Shown piece by piece: positions 1 through 8,498 of a DNA stretch of 36,535 nucleotides. This DNA comes from Chromatiales bacterium (GTDB taxonomy: Bacteria > Pseudomonadota > Gammaproteobacteria > Thiohalomonadales > Thiohalomonadaceae). Each line of letters opens with the position of its first letter. Position 1 is the first letter of the stretch. The DNA is taken from NCBI GenBank assembly GCA_003251535.1, contig QKFD01000035.1:1-36535 (forward strand). Direction: 5' to 3'. The translations under genes and the position numbers were made by a program. The notes beneath the pieces are model-generated. The model was not told where the DNA came from and did not search any database. It worked only from the letters and a program-made list of their open reading frames with translations.

Positions 1-577
1 GTTAGTTTTGCCAGAGATGGGGATTCCGCTGCTGCGTTTAGAACGGTGGTGCCGGAGTGGGGATTGTCGGGTTACGCTCCGCTCACCCGACCACCATCAT
101 CATCGCCATAGCGGGATATCCTATGGGACGGGTTGTTGATGTAGGTCGGCGTTAGCGCAGCGTAACCCGACAACCCTCCGCAGGAGCACAACAACATTCC
201 ACTGAGGCTGTTAGTTTTGCCAGAGATGGGGATTCCGCTGCTGCGTTTAGAACGGTGGTGCCGGAGTGGGGATTGTCGGGTTACGCTCCGCTAACCCGAC
301 CACCATCATCATCGCCATAGCGGGATATCCTATGGAACGGGTTGTTGATGTAGGTCGGCGTTAGCGCAGCGTAACCCGACAACCCTCCGCAGGAGCACAA
401 CCACATTCCACTGAGGCTGATTCCACTGAGGCTGTTGGTTTTGCCAGAGGAGGGGATTCCACTGCTGCGCTTGTAGCGGTGGTGCCAAAGTGGGGATTGT
501 CGGGTTACGCTCCGCTCACCCGACCTACCATCATCATCATCATCGCCGTGGCGGGACGCCCTATGGGACGGGTTGTT
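1..577 (+). repeat. Array 1 of ~209-bp REP-containing repeat
   Basis: Two full units and a partial third lie in direct tandem, starting near 1, 210 and 434; the first may begin outside the window. Each unit holds a REP-like palindrome starting TTGTCGGGTTACGCT and, about 90 bp on, its reverse complement AGCGTAACCCGACAA. Between them lie short ATC runs and a small palindrome around GGATATCC. The third unit stops after GGGTTGTT at 577, losing its right-hand REP. Copies differ at only a few bases, so amplification is recent or homogenised. Two more arrays of the family occur at 15732-16200 and 17823-18037, in the same orientation. Reading frames across it are low-complexity and not treated as genes. 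Confidence 0.9.
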
Positions 578-718
578 CAGATGAGTGATGCCGCTCCTCT
601 GGACTCTGCGACGGACCGAACTAACCTCTGGGTGTGGGATGTAGTGATAAAGGGCTCGGACACTCCGTGAGTCCATGCCGGGGTAGTAATCTGCAACTAC
701 ATGAAAAAGGAGTGTTTT

Positions 719-1201
719 ATGTGGCTGGAATGCAAAGGGTTAACGTTCCCTGGGCGGGCGCCAATGGCGACTCTTTTTATTCTCATGCTGTTGCTGGTGC
801 CATCCCCGATGGTGGTGGCCCAAGAAAAGGTGGTGTCCCGTTCTGTTGAGAGCGAGGCGTTGCAGACCTGGTTTATAGATAAGCTCTGTAGCAGTATTCA
901 GCGGGGGCGCACCACGGGTAAGGGGTTTAGGAATGAGGCCTATCTCATCCGGTACTGTGGTGATGATAAGCCACCGCCGCCTCAGTTAACCCCGAAAATG
1001 ATCATTGCTAAATTTCCTGATGACTCCAACTACCCTGTGGCGCCTGGGTTGCTGGCTTGCGACGTGGCCAGCGGAGAGTCGAATACCTGCGATACCTTTG
1101 CTGATGTTTGTCTCAGTGGCTTGAATGGCACCGGCTGGTGTGAGGCCAACGAGGGCGGCGGCGGGACCTGTTGGTGTGAATATGATCCAGATATCAACTG
1201 A
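719..1201 (+). CDS. Secreted Cys-rich small protein, function unknown
   Basis: The start is ATG 719 because AAGGAG sits about 6 bases upstream; ATG 701 in the same frame overlaps that ribosome site and has none of its own. The 160-residue product has a hydrophobic segment (about residues 16-34, ATLFILMLLLVPSPMVV) ending in a plausible signal-peptidase site near VAQ. The mature part has about eight cysteines, mostly in the last 60 residues (motifs TCDTFADVC, GWCEANEGGGGTCWCEY), which suggests a disulfide-bonded periplasmic or secreted protein. The segment CGDDKPPPPQ is proline-rich. I do not recognise the family. It stands alone between array 1 and a hairpin at 1233-1270. Confidence 0.6.
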   Translation: MWLECKGLTFPGRAPMATLFILMLLLVPSPMVVAQEKVVSRSVESEALQTWFIDKLCSSIQRGRTTGKGFRNEAYLIRYCGDDKPPPPQLTPKMIIAKFPDDSNYPVAPGLLACDVASGESNTCDTFADVCLSGLNGTGWCEANEGGGGTCWCEYDPDIN

Positions 1202-1232
1202 TCCATAGCGATCCTGTCATTGCCTCCTATGG

Positions 1233-1270
1233 CCCCTCACTCCTCGCCGATATCGCCTAGGAGTGGGGGG
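1233..1270. terminator. Hairpin between convergent genes
   Basis: CCCCTCACTCCT (1233-1244) pairs with AGGAGTGGGGGG (1259-1270), with one G-U-type pair and a 14-nt loop. It lies between two genes that converge here, so it could end transcription from either side. No T-run follows on either strand, so a strict intrinsic terminator is not proven. Confidence 0.4.
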
Positions 1271-1398
1271 CCGGTCGATCTTGTCGCGGAGGGAGAATGG
1301 CCTCCGTCGCCAGGATGCCGATCTCGGAACAGCGGTGGGGGCTATTGCGGCTGGCGGCCCGATCGGTGCTGAGGGATCGCCTAACGCCAACATCTGCG

Positions 1399-3186
1399 CT
1401 ATCGGCTCTCCCCTGTAGGTGAATCCGTGTGGTGGGGAAGTTCCAGCCCTAGGCTATGGCAGGTGGTGGGTGTGAGCAGTGGACGCAGCACGGCAGTCCC
1501 CTCCCGGCTCACCTCGGCCCATGCCGCTGGATGGCCCTGTAGAGCGAGGTTTAGGGCGGTGGCATCGGGCGCCTTGGCGTCGGCTTTGCATCCCCGTAGC
1601 AGGTGGTTGGCGTAGAGCTGCGGCACCAGGGTGAAGAGGCGGGGACGGTGGCTTGCCAGCAGATGGTGCGAGAGGGTCTGGAGACAGGCTGGATCGTGTA
1701 GCGGCGCTGTTCTCTCCAGTAATCCTGGTCGCTCTTGCGTCCACTTTTCTAGCAGTTCTGCTGCCTCTTCATCGTGCAGGACGGTTGCTACGAGTAGCGC
1801 CTCTAGGAGTTCATGGCGCGACGCCTCTTCCGTGACCAACTCCCAGAGCTGGATGAGTCGCTCCAGGGGGTGATCAGACTCCCGCAGGTGGGCGGTATGG
1901 ATGGCGAAGAGATCCGGGTGGGTGGCATAAATGCGCTGGATGCGCGCTTCACTCACGGTGTCGCCAGCCTGCCGGTGCTCTGCGCATAGTGTCACTAGTC
2001 GGGCCGCTGCCTCACCTCGGGCGGGTGGGTGTGGATGGGACAACAGGGCGTCGAGTTGGGGGATCTCATGCAGTGCACCAAGCAGGCGGCCGTGGAGCGG
2101 TCTGTCAGCCAATATCCACTTCAGTACAGAGATGGCCACCTCTGGCGTGGCGCAGTGACCGATTGCTATCAGCAGCGTCTCTGTGGAGCTACCATTTGCC
2201 TGGGGCAGCATATCGATGTACATCGCGCAGGCCTGCGGCGAGTGGCGCAATGGCAGACGCACAACGCCGGTACGTTCGAAGAAGCGGCGTGTGTAGAGGC
2301 GGTTGGCCTGTTGATCGGACTCGGGTGGGGCTCGGGTATAGCGCAGCAGGGGCGTTGGCAAGGTCGCCATGGTAGTGGCAAGGGCCGTCGAGATCCCTTG
2401 CACAATGTCTATAAGTGGTAGCCCCATCACGAGCAGCTTGGCAGTGGATGGTGTCACGAGAAAACTAGCGAGCGTGGTGCTGTCCGTGGCTACTCTCGCC
2501 ACCATCGCTGTGTAAGCTGCCAGCGATAGCTGGTGAAGTGCCTTTGTCGCCTCCCTGGCGGGGCTCCACTCCAGTTGCGCGCATCGCAGCAACATCAGCC
2601 ACCATGATGGCGTGTTAATAGCCTGGGTGATGCCCCAAGTGAGGAGAGTCCATAGGTACAGCGTCTCTGCAACCCTCTCCGCTGGTAGCCCTTCATCGCC
2701 CGTCGTGGTACGTAGCGAGTTCAGCGGTTCTTCAAGCAGTGTGTGCCACTGCTCCCCCGAGTACCCACACAGATCCCAGGCACGGATGATCCGCTGTGCA
2801 TGGTGGTCTATCCAATCCCCCAAGGCCGGACCACGGCTTATTGCATCGTCAACGGTGGGTAGAAATCGCTTGGGAAGATGGGCGAGCGGGAGCAGTGGCA
2901 GCAGGAGTATCCACAGCCGCTCACGCTCCACCATATCGATTCCCCGCGGCTCTATCAGCCCTATCTCTCGTTCGGCTACGGGAGGTTCCCGTGGCTCGCA
3001 GGTGTGCGTGGCCAGCCATATGGCCTCTGTGTGGCCGAGGGAGCCGCTGGCGAGAAATGTATCGACAACAGAGGCGGATGGTCGTGGGGCCGGGAGATTA
3101 GCGGCGCTGTAGGCCGCCGCAATGGCGTTAGCCAATGCGGGGCGGGAGTACGAGATGGACTGTGAAAGAGAGGGATGGGGAGACAT
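1399..3186 (-). CDS. Hypothetical protein, 595 residues, largely helical
   Basis: One uninterrupted frame of 595 codons with ATG at 3186. No strong Shine-Dalgarno site precedes it. The product has no signal peptide. It is rich in Leu, Ala, His and Arg, with many amphipathic helical stretches (for example LLEALLVATVLHDEEAAELL near residues 460-480), which suggests a HEAT/TPR-like helical repeat scaffold. I see no catalytic motif and do not recognise the family. It is monocistronic, convergent with the Cys-rich gene, and followed by hairpin 1233-1270. Many overlapping frames on the other strand are shadows. That it is a real gene is supported by length alone. Confidence 0.6.
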   Translation of the reverse strand: MSPHPSLSQSISYSRPALANAIAAAYSAANLPAPRPSASVVDTFLASGSLGHTEAIWLATHTCEPREPPVAEREIGLIEPRGIDMVERERLWILLLPLLPLAHLPKRFLPTVDDAISRGPALGDWIDHHAQRIIRAWDLCGYSGEQWHTLLEEPLNSLRTTTGDEGLPAERVAETLYLWTLLTWGITQAINTPSWWLMLLRCAQLEWSPAREATKALHQLSLAAYTAMVARVATDSTTLASFLVTPSTAKLLVMGLPLIDIVQGISTALATTMATLPTPLLRYTRAPPESDQQANRLYTRRFFERTGVVRLPLRHSPQACAMYIDMLPQANGSSTETLLIAIGHCATPEVAISVLKWILADRPLHGRLLGALHEIPQLDALLSHPHPPARGEAAARLVTLCAEHRQAGDTVSEARIQRIYATHPDLFAIHTAHLRESDHPLERLIQLWELVTEEASRHELLEALLVATVLHDEEAAELLEKWTQERPGLLERTAPLHDPACLQTLSHHLLASHRPRLFTLVPQLYANHLLRGCKADAKAPDATALNLALQGHPAAWAEVSREGTAVLRPLLTPTTCHSLGLELPHHTDSPTGESR

Positions 3187-3210
3187 GTTATTTCATGGAG
3201 GATTTCAACT

Positions 3211-3227
3211 CCCACCTTCAAGGTGGG
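3211..3227. repeat. Short perfect hairpin upstream of the 595-residue gene
   Basis: CCCACCTT and AAGGTGGG form a perfect 8-bp stem around a single C, 25-41 bp upstream of ATG 3186. On the minus strand it falls in the presumed leader of that gene. It resembles the subterminal hairpins of IS200/IS605-type elements, but no tnpA or tnpB lies nearby, so that link is weak. Confidence 0.4.
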
Positions 3228-3879
3228 GGGTGAATTGTAGCGCCACTGTTACAAATCTCTGCCGTTGAAGACGGGTATCGGAATATTTTGGTGTGATCGC
3301 ATCCCAACATGATAACTCATTGATTTTCATAGGTCATGATCGATCAAACGGTGTTGAAAGTGCCCCCCTTCAGCAGCAGGTTTTTCTGATTTTGGCAATA
3401 TTGACACGCATTTTGAGGCTGGATCTGGCTGTTATTTGCAGATAGATTTAGCCCCGTCACAGAGAACCAATAGAGTACAGAGGCACGGCTAGCCAGCGTT
3501 GGAAGTGCCCAATGGACAGCCGCCTAGAACTAAGCCATCAGCCTGCACCGCCGGTCATTGACTATTTTTCCATCGCTTCAGTATGACCTTCATGATGAGT
3601 CCATGATGTCATCCGTTGTGGTGTCCAGCTGATGGAGTGGATGGGGGGTTATGGTGCGACTGGGCGGGTGTGGCGCCTCTCAGAGAGTTCTGGAGAGTAT
3701 CCGCCCGATGGTGTGGGTGAACGTGTCCATTAAAAACGTAGGGCGCTTTGGCAAAGTGAGGGGCGATCCCCTGGGGGCGGCTAAAAAAGAGAATTTTATA
3801 AATACGATGGCCGCATGGGGTGGCCAAGTAGCGCTGTAGGGCGTCGTGTGGCGTATGGCTAACCATTAGGGAGCGTGAG
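3228..3879. other. Gene-free interval
   Basis: About 650 bp with no supportable gene. Two short frames here lack ribosome sites and protein-like composition. Visible features are a perfect 10-bp palindrome TGATCGATCA at 3337-3346 and an AT-rich stretch (TTTTATAAATAC, about 3794-3805), 75-85 bp before the SUKH gene, that could be its -10 region. Confidence 0.4.
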
Positions 3880-4482
3880 ATGAGCGTCAAAGAGAGTTGG
3901 GCCAGAATTCATCAATGGGGTAAAGCAAACGCGCCGCTGATGCTTGAGGCGTTGAGTTCCGGGGCCAGTGAAGAGGCCGTGGCAAAATTGGAGTCTGAAC
4001 TGGGGTGTTCTCTCCCCGCCGATTTTCGTGAGAGTCTTTTAATTCATGATGGCGAAGTCGATGCTTGGATGAGCGAGGTGTTTGCGGATGGTGGTGCTTA
4101 TTTGGGCACCGAGTGGATACCCAAAATATGGAGAGAGAGGCTTGCCGTTGCTGAACAGGTGGACATGCTCTCCGAAGAGGAGATAAAGGAGAGTATTAGA
4201 GAGGGTACTATGCGTGTAGAGGGACCCGTGTCTCCCTGTATGTATCGGAAAGAGTGGATACCGATTATGGACTCTAATGGTGACATCATCTGGGCGCTTG
4301 ATCTTGCCCCGGCGGAAGGGGGCACTGTGGGACAAGTTATCAAAATTTATTGGGAAGACATCTCTTGGGCAGTGGTTGCCTCTTCATTCGCTGAGTTCTT
4401 GCACACTTATGCCTCGCAACTAGAGGCGGGTGAGTTTGAGATCGTGGAGGGTCTCCCAAGTGCTGAGGAGGAGAAGGAGTAG
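3880..4482 (+). CDS. SMI1/KNR4 (SUKH) family protein
   Basis: ATG 3880 follows GGGAG by about 7 bases. The 200-residue product matches the SUKH fold: an N-terminal helical part with EEAVAKLESELGCSLPADF (about residues 30-48), then SLLIHDGEVDAW, and a later aromatic/acidic core IPIMDSNGDIIWALDL (about 126-141) and WEDISWAVVASSFAEFL. SUKH proteins are often immunity proteins of polymorphic toxin systems; others have housekeeping or unknown roles. No toxin gene is adjacent, so partnership is not shown. The C-terminus is an acidic tail. It is transcribed alone and followed by a strong hairpin at 4494-4518. Confidence 0.85.
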   Translation: MSVKESWARIHQWGKANAPLMLEALSSGASEEAVAKLESELGCSLPADFRESLLIHDGEVDAWMSEVFADGGAYLGTEWIPKIWRERLAVAEQVDMLSEEEIKESIREGTMRVEGPVSPCMYRKEWIPIMDSNGDIIWALDLAPAEGGTVGQVIKIYWEDISWAVVASSFAEFLHTYASQLEAGEFEIVEGLPSAEEEKE

Positions 4483-4493
4483 CCTAGCGTGGT

Positions 4494-4518
4494 GAGAGCG
4501 GGTCTCTGGCCCGCTCTC
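4494..4518. terminator. Hairpin between SUKH gene and the minus-strand operon
   Basis: GAGAGCGGG and CCCGCTCTC form a perfect 9-bp stem with a 7-nt loop, starting 12 bp after the SUKH stop. It lies between convergent transcription units and could serve both. No clear U-tract follows. Confidence 0.6.
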
Positions 4519-4648
4519 ATCCTGATGGATCCCCTCGACTGCCGTGAGCCTCCGGTGACAATACCTTCCCCGTGCTGAGAGATCCCATCCGCATCGTGCC
4601 GGTGGTGGTGGAGAGTGGAAGGCCGAGCAGTGTTCTTCTGTCGGAGCG

Positions 4649-5347
4649 TCAGGGAAGGGCTCCGGCCAGATGGCTGGTGCCGGTGAACAACAGTAGCGTG
4701 GCGCTCAGCCACTGGATGCGACCCCGCCAGGGGCCGAGTTGTTCACTCAGCCGCCGGCCGAAGTAGGCCGCGCCGATACCGTAGGCGAGGGTGGGGACCA
4801 GTACCGCGCCGAGCCCAAATACTAGGCCGAGCAGGAGGCCGGCGCCGGTATCGGCCAGTGCCGCTGCGGTGGCCAGTACCGCGCCGAGAGGGGCGCAGGG
4901 GGTGAGCGCCATGGCCAGCCCCATCATGTACAAACCTCCGGGGAGTAGGGGGCGCGGACTGCCCTGTCGGCGCAGCAGCGGGGCGCTCGCTATGCCCTGG
5001 GTAGGTGCGGGGCAACGCGGTGCCCGCAGCAGGAGGGCGAAGCCGATCAGGAGGGCGGCCGATCCCAGGAGCACCCTCACCGAGCCGTTGGCAATCAGCC
5101 CATCGACGCTCTGGGCCGCCAGGCCGCAGGCGAGCCCGAGGCCGGCGTAACCGGAGAGGCGTCCTAGGGCGAGGGGCAGCATGATGCGCCAGGAGCGGCG
5201 CACGCCGCCGTCGCTGTTGAGGAATACCGGTCCGAGGTAGGGTAGGCAAGTGAGCAGGCAGGGGCCCATCCCGTATACCAGGCCGAGGGTGAAGGCCATG
5301 GGTAGGCCAAGGGTCGCCGGTAGCGGCGGTAGCGGTGGGATGTCCAT
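4649..5347 (-). CDS. DsbD/CcdA- and SafE/UreH-like membrane protein
   Basis: A 232-residue protein with about six hydrophobic segments. Two pseudo-symmetric cysteine/proline motifs stand out: GMGPCLLTCLPYLG (about residues 26-39) and MALTPCAPLGAVLATA (about 150-165). These are typical of the CcdA/DsbD transmembrane domain and the related family annotated as sulfite exporter TauE/SafE or urease-accessory UreH-like (DsbD_2). Members pass thiol electrons across the inner membrane or move metals; which applies here is not visible. It is the last gene of the cluster, starting 23 bp after the activator gene. Context suggests service to the periplasmic or metal side of the system. Confidence 0.75.
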   Translation of the reverse strand: MDIPPLPPLPATLGLPMAFTLGLVYGMGPCLLTCLPYLGPVFLNSDGGVRRSWRIMLPLALGRLSGYAGLGLACGLAAQSVDGLIANGSVRVLLGSAALLIGFALLLRAPRCPAPTQGIASAPLLRRQGSPRPLLPGGLYMMGLAMALTPCAPLGAVLATAAALADTGAGLLLGLVFGLGAVLVPTLAYGIGAAYFGRRLSEQLGPWRGRIQWLSATLLLFTGTSHLAGALP

Positions 5348-5370
5348 GAATCAGGCGGTCGGCTGCTCGT

Positions 5371-6192
5371 CTAGGTTACTTGTTCGCCGATCGCCTGATC
5401 TGCCAGCCATTCGTTGCAGGCGAGGATAGCGGCACCGAAGGCGGTGGTGGTCTGGGGATGTGCGGGCACTACCAGCTCGCGCTGTAGCTCGTCCTGCAAG
5501 GCGGCCACCAGCCCTTTGTTGAGTGCCGGACCGCCGTCGAAGTAGACCCGATCCTCGATGCCAACCCTTTTGGCCAAGCGCAGGGTGCGTTTGGCGATGG
5601 AGTAGTGGATACCCGCGACGATCTCCTCTTTGCCGTGGCCGTTGGCGAGCAGGCCGATGATCTCCGACTCGGCAAATACGGTGCAGGTGCTATTGATGGA
5701 GAGGGGGGCCGCTCGGCCATTGAAGTGGTACTCGCCCAGCGCCTCTAGGTCGATATCGAGGTTGGCCGCGGCGACGTCGAGGAAGCGCCCGGTGCCGGCG
5801 GCGCACTTGTCGTTCATAGCGAAGTTGATGACGGTACCTTGATCGTCGATCTGGATCGCCTTGGAGTCCTGGCCGCCAATGTTGATGATGGTACGCACCC
5901 CGCCGTAGGCCTTGCCGGCCTCGTGGGCGCCGATGGCATTGGCGGTGATCTCCGAGATGGAGTCGTCCGCCTCCTTGAATAACTTGCGTCCGTAACCGGT
6001 GGCGATCAGGTACCGCACCTGCTCCCGTTGCAGACTGTAACGCTCCAGCAGTGTCTGTAGGGCGGTCTTGGCGTTTTTGTGGAACAGGCTGCCGGAGTCA
6101 GCAACGTGGAGGCCCACTAGCTGCCGTTCCTCGTTGACCAGGGCCGCCTTGATGGCGGTCGAGCCGATGTCGATACCGACGAAATAATTCAT
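5371..6192 (-). CDS. Acyl-CoA dehydratase activase-type ATPase (HgdC/BadFG/BcrAD family)
   Basis: A 273-residue ASKHA-fold ATPase with the phosphate-1 motif GIDIGSTAIKA (6-16), INIGGQDSKAI (103-113) and a C-terminal FDGGPALNKG adenosine motif. Cys130 (NDKCAAGTGRF) and Cys170 (NSTCTVFAESE) are the two conserved cysteines that bind one [4Fe-4S] cluster between the subunits of the homodimer. Known relatives use ATP hydrolysis to push a low-potential electron into a 2-hydroxyacyl-CoA dehydratase, benzoyl-CoA reductase or double-cubane-cluster protein. It starts 46 bp after the reductase gene, its evident partner. It needs a ferredoxin-like donor, which the NapH-like protein upstream could supply directly or through a soluble carrier. 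Confidence 0.93.
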   Translation of the reverse strand: MNYFVGIDIGSTAIKAALVNEERQLVGLHVADSGSLFHKNAKTALQTLLERYSLQREQVRYLIATGYGRKLFKEADDSISEITANAIGAHEAGKAYGGVRTIINIGGQDSKAIQIDDQGTVINFAMNDKCAAGTGRFLDVAAANLDIDLEALGEYHFNGRAAPLSINSTCTVFAESEIIGLLANGHGKEEIVAGIHYSIAKRTLRLAKRVGIEDRVYFDGGPALNKGLVAALQDELQRELVVPAHPQTTTAFGAAILACNEWLADQAIGEQVT

Positions 6193-6238
6193 GTGCTATC
6201 TCTCTGCGGTGCCGGGGCCGGCGGGTGGAGCATCTGGA

Positions 6239-7528
6239 TCAGGCGCGCTGGGTCCGTGCTTGGCGTTTGCGGGTCTTGATGGATTCGAGGAAGGCCTCGA
6301 TGCGGGTGGAGAGTTGGCCCATGTCGTCGGGGCTGTAGTCGGTCTCCACGTAGAGCATGGGGATCCCCGCCTCTTGAAGGGTACGCGCCACGCTACGCTG
6401 CTCCATCTCGTAGACCTGGCAGCCGGAGAAGGCCTGATAGACCACACCATCGGCGGCAAAGTCGCGGGCCAGGTCGAGCAGACGCCGGCGGCGGTCGTCG
6501 TTGCGGGTGAAGATTGGGCAGGTGCAGGGTTTCAGATAGTGGTCGGCCAGGGCATCTATCATGTGGTTGACCCGCCACTCATCCACCGCCGGCAGGTCGT
6601 AGAGCATACGATTGGCCGAGCAGGTCTCATCCGCCACCACCACTCCACCCGCCTCCTCGATCAACAGAGGTAACTTGAGGTTGGGAAAGACCGGTGGGGA
6701 ACCGGTGAACAGGATGCGCGGTGCCTTTTTCTGCGCGGCATTGAAACCGTTCTGTTGGCGCTGTTTAAGCTCGGCGACCAACGCCTCGACGGCGCTGGTC
6801 CAGCGCTCCAGGTCGTCGAAGAAATAGGCGTTGGTGATTAGGAACACATCCTTGCCTAGGATCAGCGACGGCGCCTTGCGGCGTAGGTTGTGCAGGGCGC
6901 GGAAGGCCATCTGGGCGCGGCGGGTGCGGGCCATGGCGGTGTTGAGGTTTTTGCGGGTGACACGCCGCCCGGTGAGCCGCTGGAGTGTGACCGCCAGCTC
7001 GCGCACCGTGCGTTGCCAGTAGATGCGTGCCGGCTCACTCTCTTTGACGTTGGGGAACTCCAGGTCGTGTACCTGATAGCCCAGCTCCTCCATCATCACT
7101 CCAGCCTTCTTCTTCTGGTCGCAGGTGGAGGGGTTGATGATGGCCTCCAGCTTGCCTACCCGTGGTACGCCCTGCTCGTGGTCATGCAGCCGGCCGAGGG
7201 TGGCCTTGACCAGGGAGCAGGACTTGGCCGGCATCAGGTCGGCACCGATCTGGTCGTAGTGGTAGGCGCCGTTGCACAGCCGGATGGGGATGGCACCGAC
7301 GGCACGGATCAACTCCTCCGGGGCCTGGATGCAGGTGATGCCGATCTGCGCCCCCGGGGGGTGCGCTACCTTCTCGCCTTGGATGAATAGGCGCCGGAAC
7401 AGGTCGTAGAAGTAGTGCATTGACGCCGGGTTGTCATCGAACTCATCGATGAGTTTGTTCAGCATCACCTCCGCCTCGCGCGCCTGGCGGGTACGGTTGA
7501 ACAGTGGGGTGTCAGGGTTTGCTGCCAT
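6239..7528 (-). CDS. Double-cubane-cluster-type reductase (2-hydroxyacyl-CoA dehydratase D family)
   Basis: The 429-residue product belongs to the HgdB/BadD-BcrB superfamily. Counting from ATG 7528, cysteines lie at 66, 85, 104, 136, 303, 335, 337 and 370, in motifs such as GITCIQAPEEL, MPAKSCSLVK, NPSTCDQKKK, DETCSANRM, KPCTCP and FSGCQVYEMEQ. Canonical 2-hydroxyacyl-CoA dehydratases and benzoyl-CoA reductases need two different subunits. Here there is one gene and one activator and no CoA-pathway gene, which is the pattern of double-cubane [8Fe-9S] cluster proteins, known to reduce small molecules such as acetylene at low potential. GTG 7531 is an equally possible start; AAGGAG serves both. 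It overlaps the NapH-like gene end by about 17 bp. The physiological substrate is unknown. Confidence 0.88.
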   Translation of the reverse strand: MAANPDTPLFNRTRQAREAEVMLNKLIDEFDDNPASMHYFYDLFRRLFIQGEKVAHPPGAQIGITCIQAPEELIRAVGAIPIRLCNGAYHYDQIGADLMPAKSCSLVKATLGRLHDHEQGVPRVGKLEAIINPSTCDQKKKAGVMMEELGYQVHDLEFPNVKESEPARIYWQRTVRELAVTLQRLTGRRVTRKNLNTAMARTRRAQMAFRALHNLRRKAPSLILGKDVFLITNAYFFDDLERWTSAVEALVAELKQRQQNGFNAAQKKAPRILFTGSPPVFPNLKLPLLIEEAGGVVVADETCSANRMLYDLPAVDEWRVNHMIDALADHYLKPCTCPIFTRNDDRRRRLLDLARDFAADGVVYQAFSGCQVYEMEQRSVARTLQEAGIPMLYVETDYSPDDMGQLSTRIEAFLESIKTRKRQARTQRA

Positions 7529-8498
7529 CACGGGGGGCTCCTTGGTTCATGCGTTTGAGGAAGCCGTCCTCAGTGGCCTCGAAGATGTTGATGCGGGCAA
7601 ACTCAACCTTGAGCGCCCCCGGCTCGGGACAGGCGGCGACGCACTTCAGGCACAAGGTGCAGTCGTCGGTCATGATCTCCGTGCGTTCAATGTCATCGGC
7701 GATGGCGCGGATCTCCATATCGCAGACGTTGAAGCAGTTACCGCACTTGGTGCACTTGGCACCCTCTTTTTTGAGTTTGAGCAGGGCGGGTTTGGCGATG
7801 AGATAGTGCAGGGCGCTCATGGGGCAGAAGAAGCAGAAGAAGCGCTTCTTGAAGAAGGACCCGGCGATAAAGAGTCCGGCGATAAACATCCCACCGCCGG
7901 TCAGGAGGGTGGTGCCGACGCTGGAGAAGTCCACCGTGAGCTGCTCCGGATCCCCGGTGAAGAGGGGCAGGATCACCCGGCCGGGGCAGATCTGGCAGAA
8001 CGGCGCCCCCCAGTCATGGGACCAGAATCCCCCACCGATACCGAGCGGGATCAGGAGCAGCAGGGCCAGCAGCACAAACTTCACCCACGACAGCCGGTTG
8101 AAGGTGCGTTCTCCATAGAGGGAGTAGCGGATGCCTAGGCGCTTGCGGATGGCGGTAAGCCAATCCTGCAAGGTGCCGAGCGGACAGATGAAACCGCACC
8201 AGCCCTTGTTGAGGACAATGAACCAGAGGAGAAAGGTGGCGAAGCCGGTTAGCAGACCGATACCGGCGAAGCTGAACAGCTGCGTCCAGGGGCGTGCCAA
8301 CTGATGTTGGAGAGGCAGCAGGTAACAGACACCTGCTCGCCCTTCACGGTTGTAGCCACAGGAGAAGATCGGCAACTGGCTACCCAGATCCAGCGCCAGG
8401 TAACCGCCATAGACCAGGAGAACGAAGGCCGTCAGCTGGACCCAGAAACGGAACCGTTGCAGATCGATGCGATCCACCCAGCGTGCGGACCTAATCAT
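7512..8498 (-). CDS. NapH-like membrane-bound 4Fe-4S protein
   Basis: The 328-residue product has about five hydrophobic segments (for example 20-40, 75-97, 140-158, 195-215). It carries CxxxCP-type motifs at GWCGFICP (99-106), CQICPG (168-173) and CFFCP (222-226), then two ferredoxin motifs: C249/C252/C255/C259 and C280/C283/C286/C290. This is the architecture of NapH/CcoG/RnfC-like polyferredoxin electron carriers. I chose ATG 8498, which has AGGAGGT upstream and overlaps the preceding stop by 8 bp; the frame runs further up but that part has non-protein composition. Inferred role: moving electrons between the quinone pool or periplasm and the cytoplasmic activator/reductase pair. Confidence 0.9.
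   Translation of the reverse strand: MIRSARWVDRIDLQRFRFWVQLTAFVLLVYGGYLALDLGSQLPIFSCGYNREGRAGVCYLLPLQHQLARPWTQLFSFAGIGLLTGFATFLLWFIVLNKGWCGFICPLGTLQDWLTAIRKRLGIRYSLYGERTFNRLSWVKFVLLALLLLIPLGIGGGFWSHDWGAPFCQICPGRVILPLFTGDPEQLTVDFSSVGTTLLTGGGMFIAGLFIAGSFFKKRFFCFFCPMSALHYLIAKPALLKLKKEGAKCTKCGNCFNVCDMEIRAIADDIERTEIMTDDCTLCLKCVAACPEPGALKVEFARINIFEATEDGFLKRMNQGAPRDGSKP

Noticed and set aside
1-577. CRISPR array
   Set aside because: The repeats are ~209 bp with nearly identical sequence throughout and no variable spacers; there are no cas genes.
3337-3346. FNR-type site at TGATCGATCA
   Set aside because: The FNR/Anr pattern needs TTGAT and ATCAA separated by 4 bases; here the half-sites touch.
3880-4482. 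Immunity protein for the eCIS-type effector
   Set aside because: SUKH proteins are often immunity proteins, but the two genes are about 28 kb apart and on different strands, so no pairing is supported.
5371-7528. 2-hydroxyglutaryl-CoA dehydratase or benzoyl-CoA reductase system
   Set aside because: Those enzymes need two different catalytic subunits and pathway genes. Only one HgdB-type gene is present, with no CoA transferase or ring-degradation gene.
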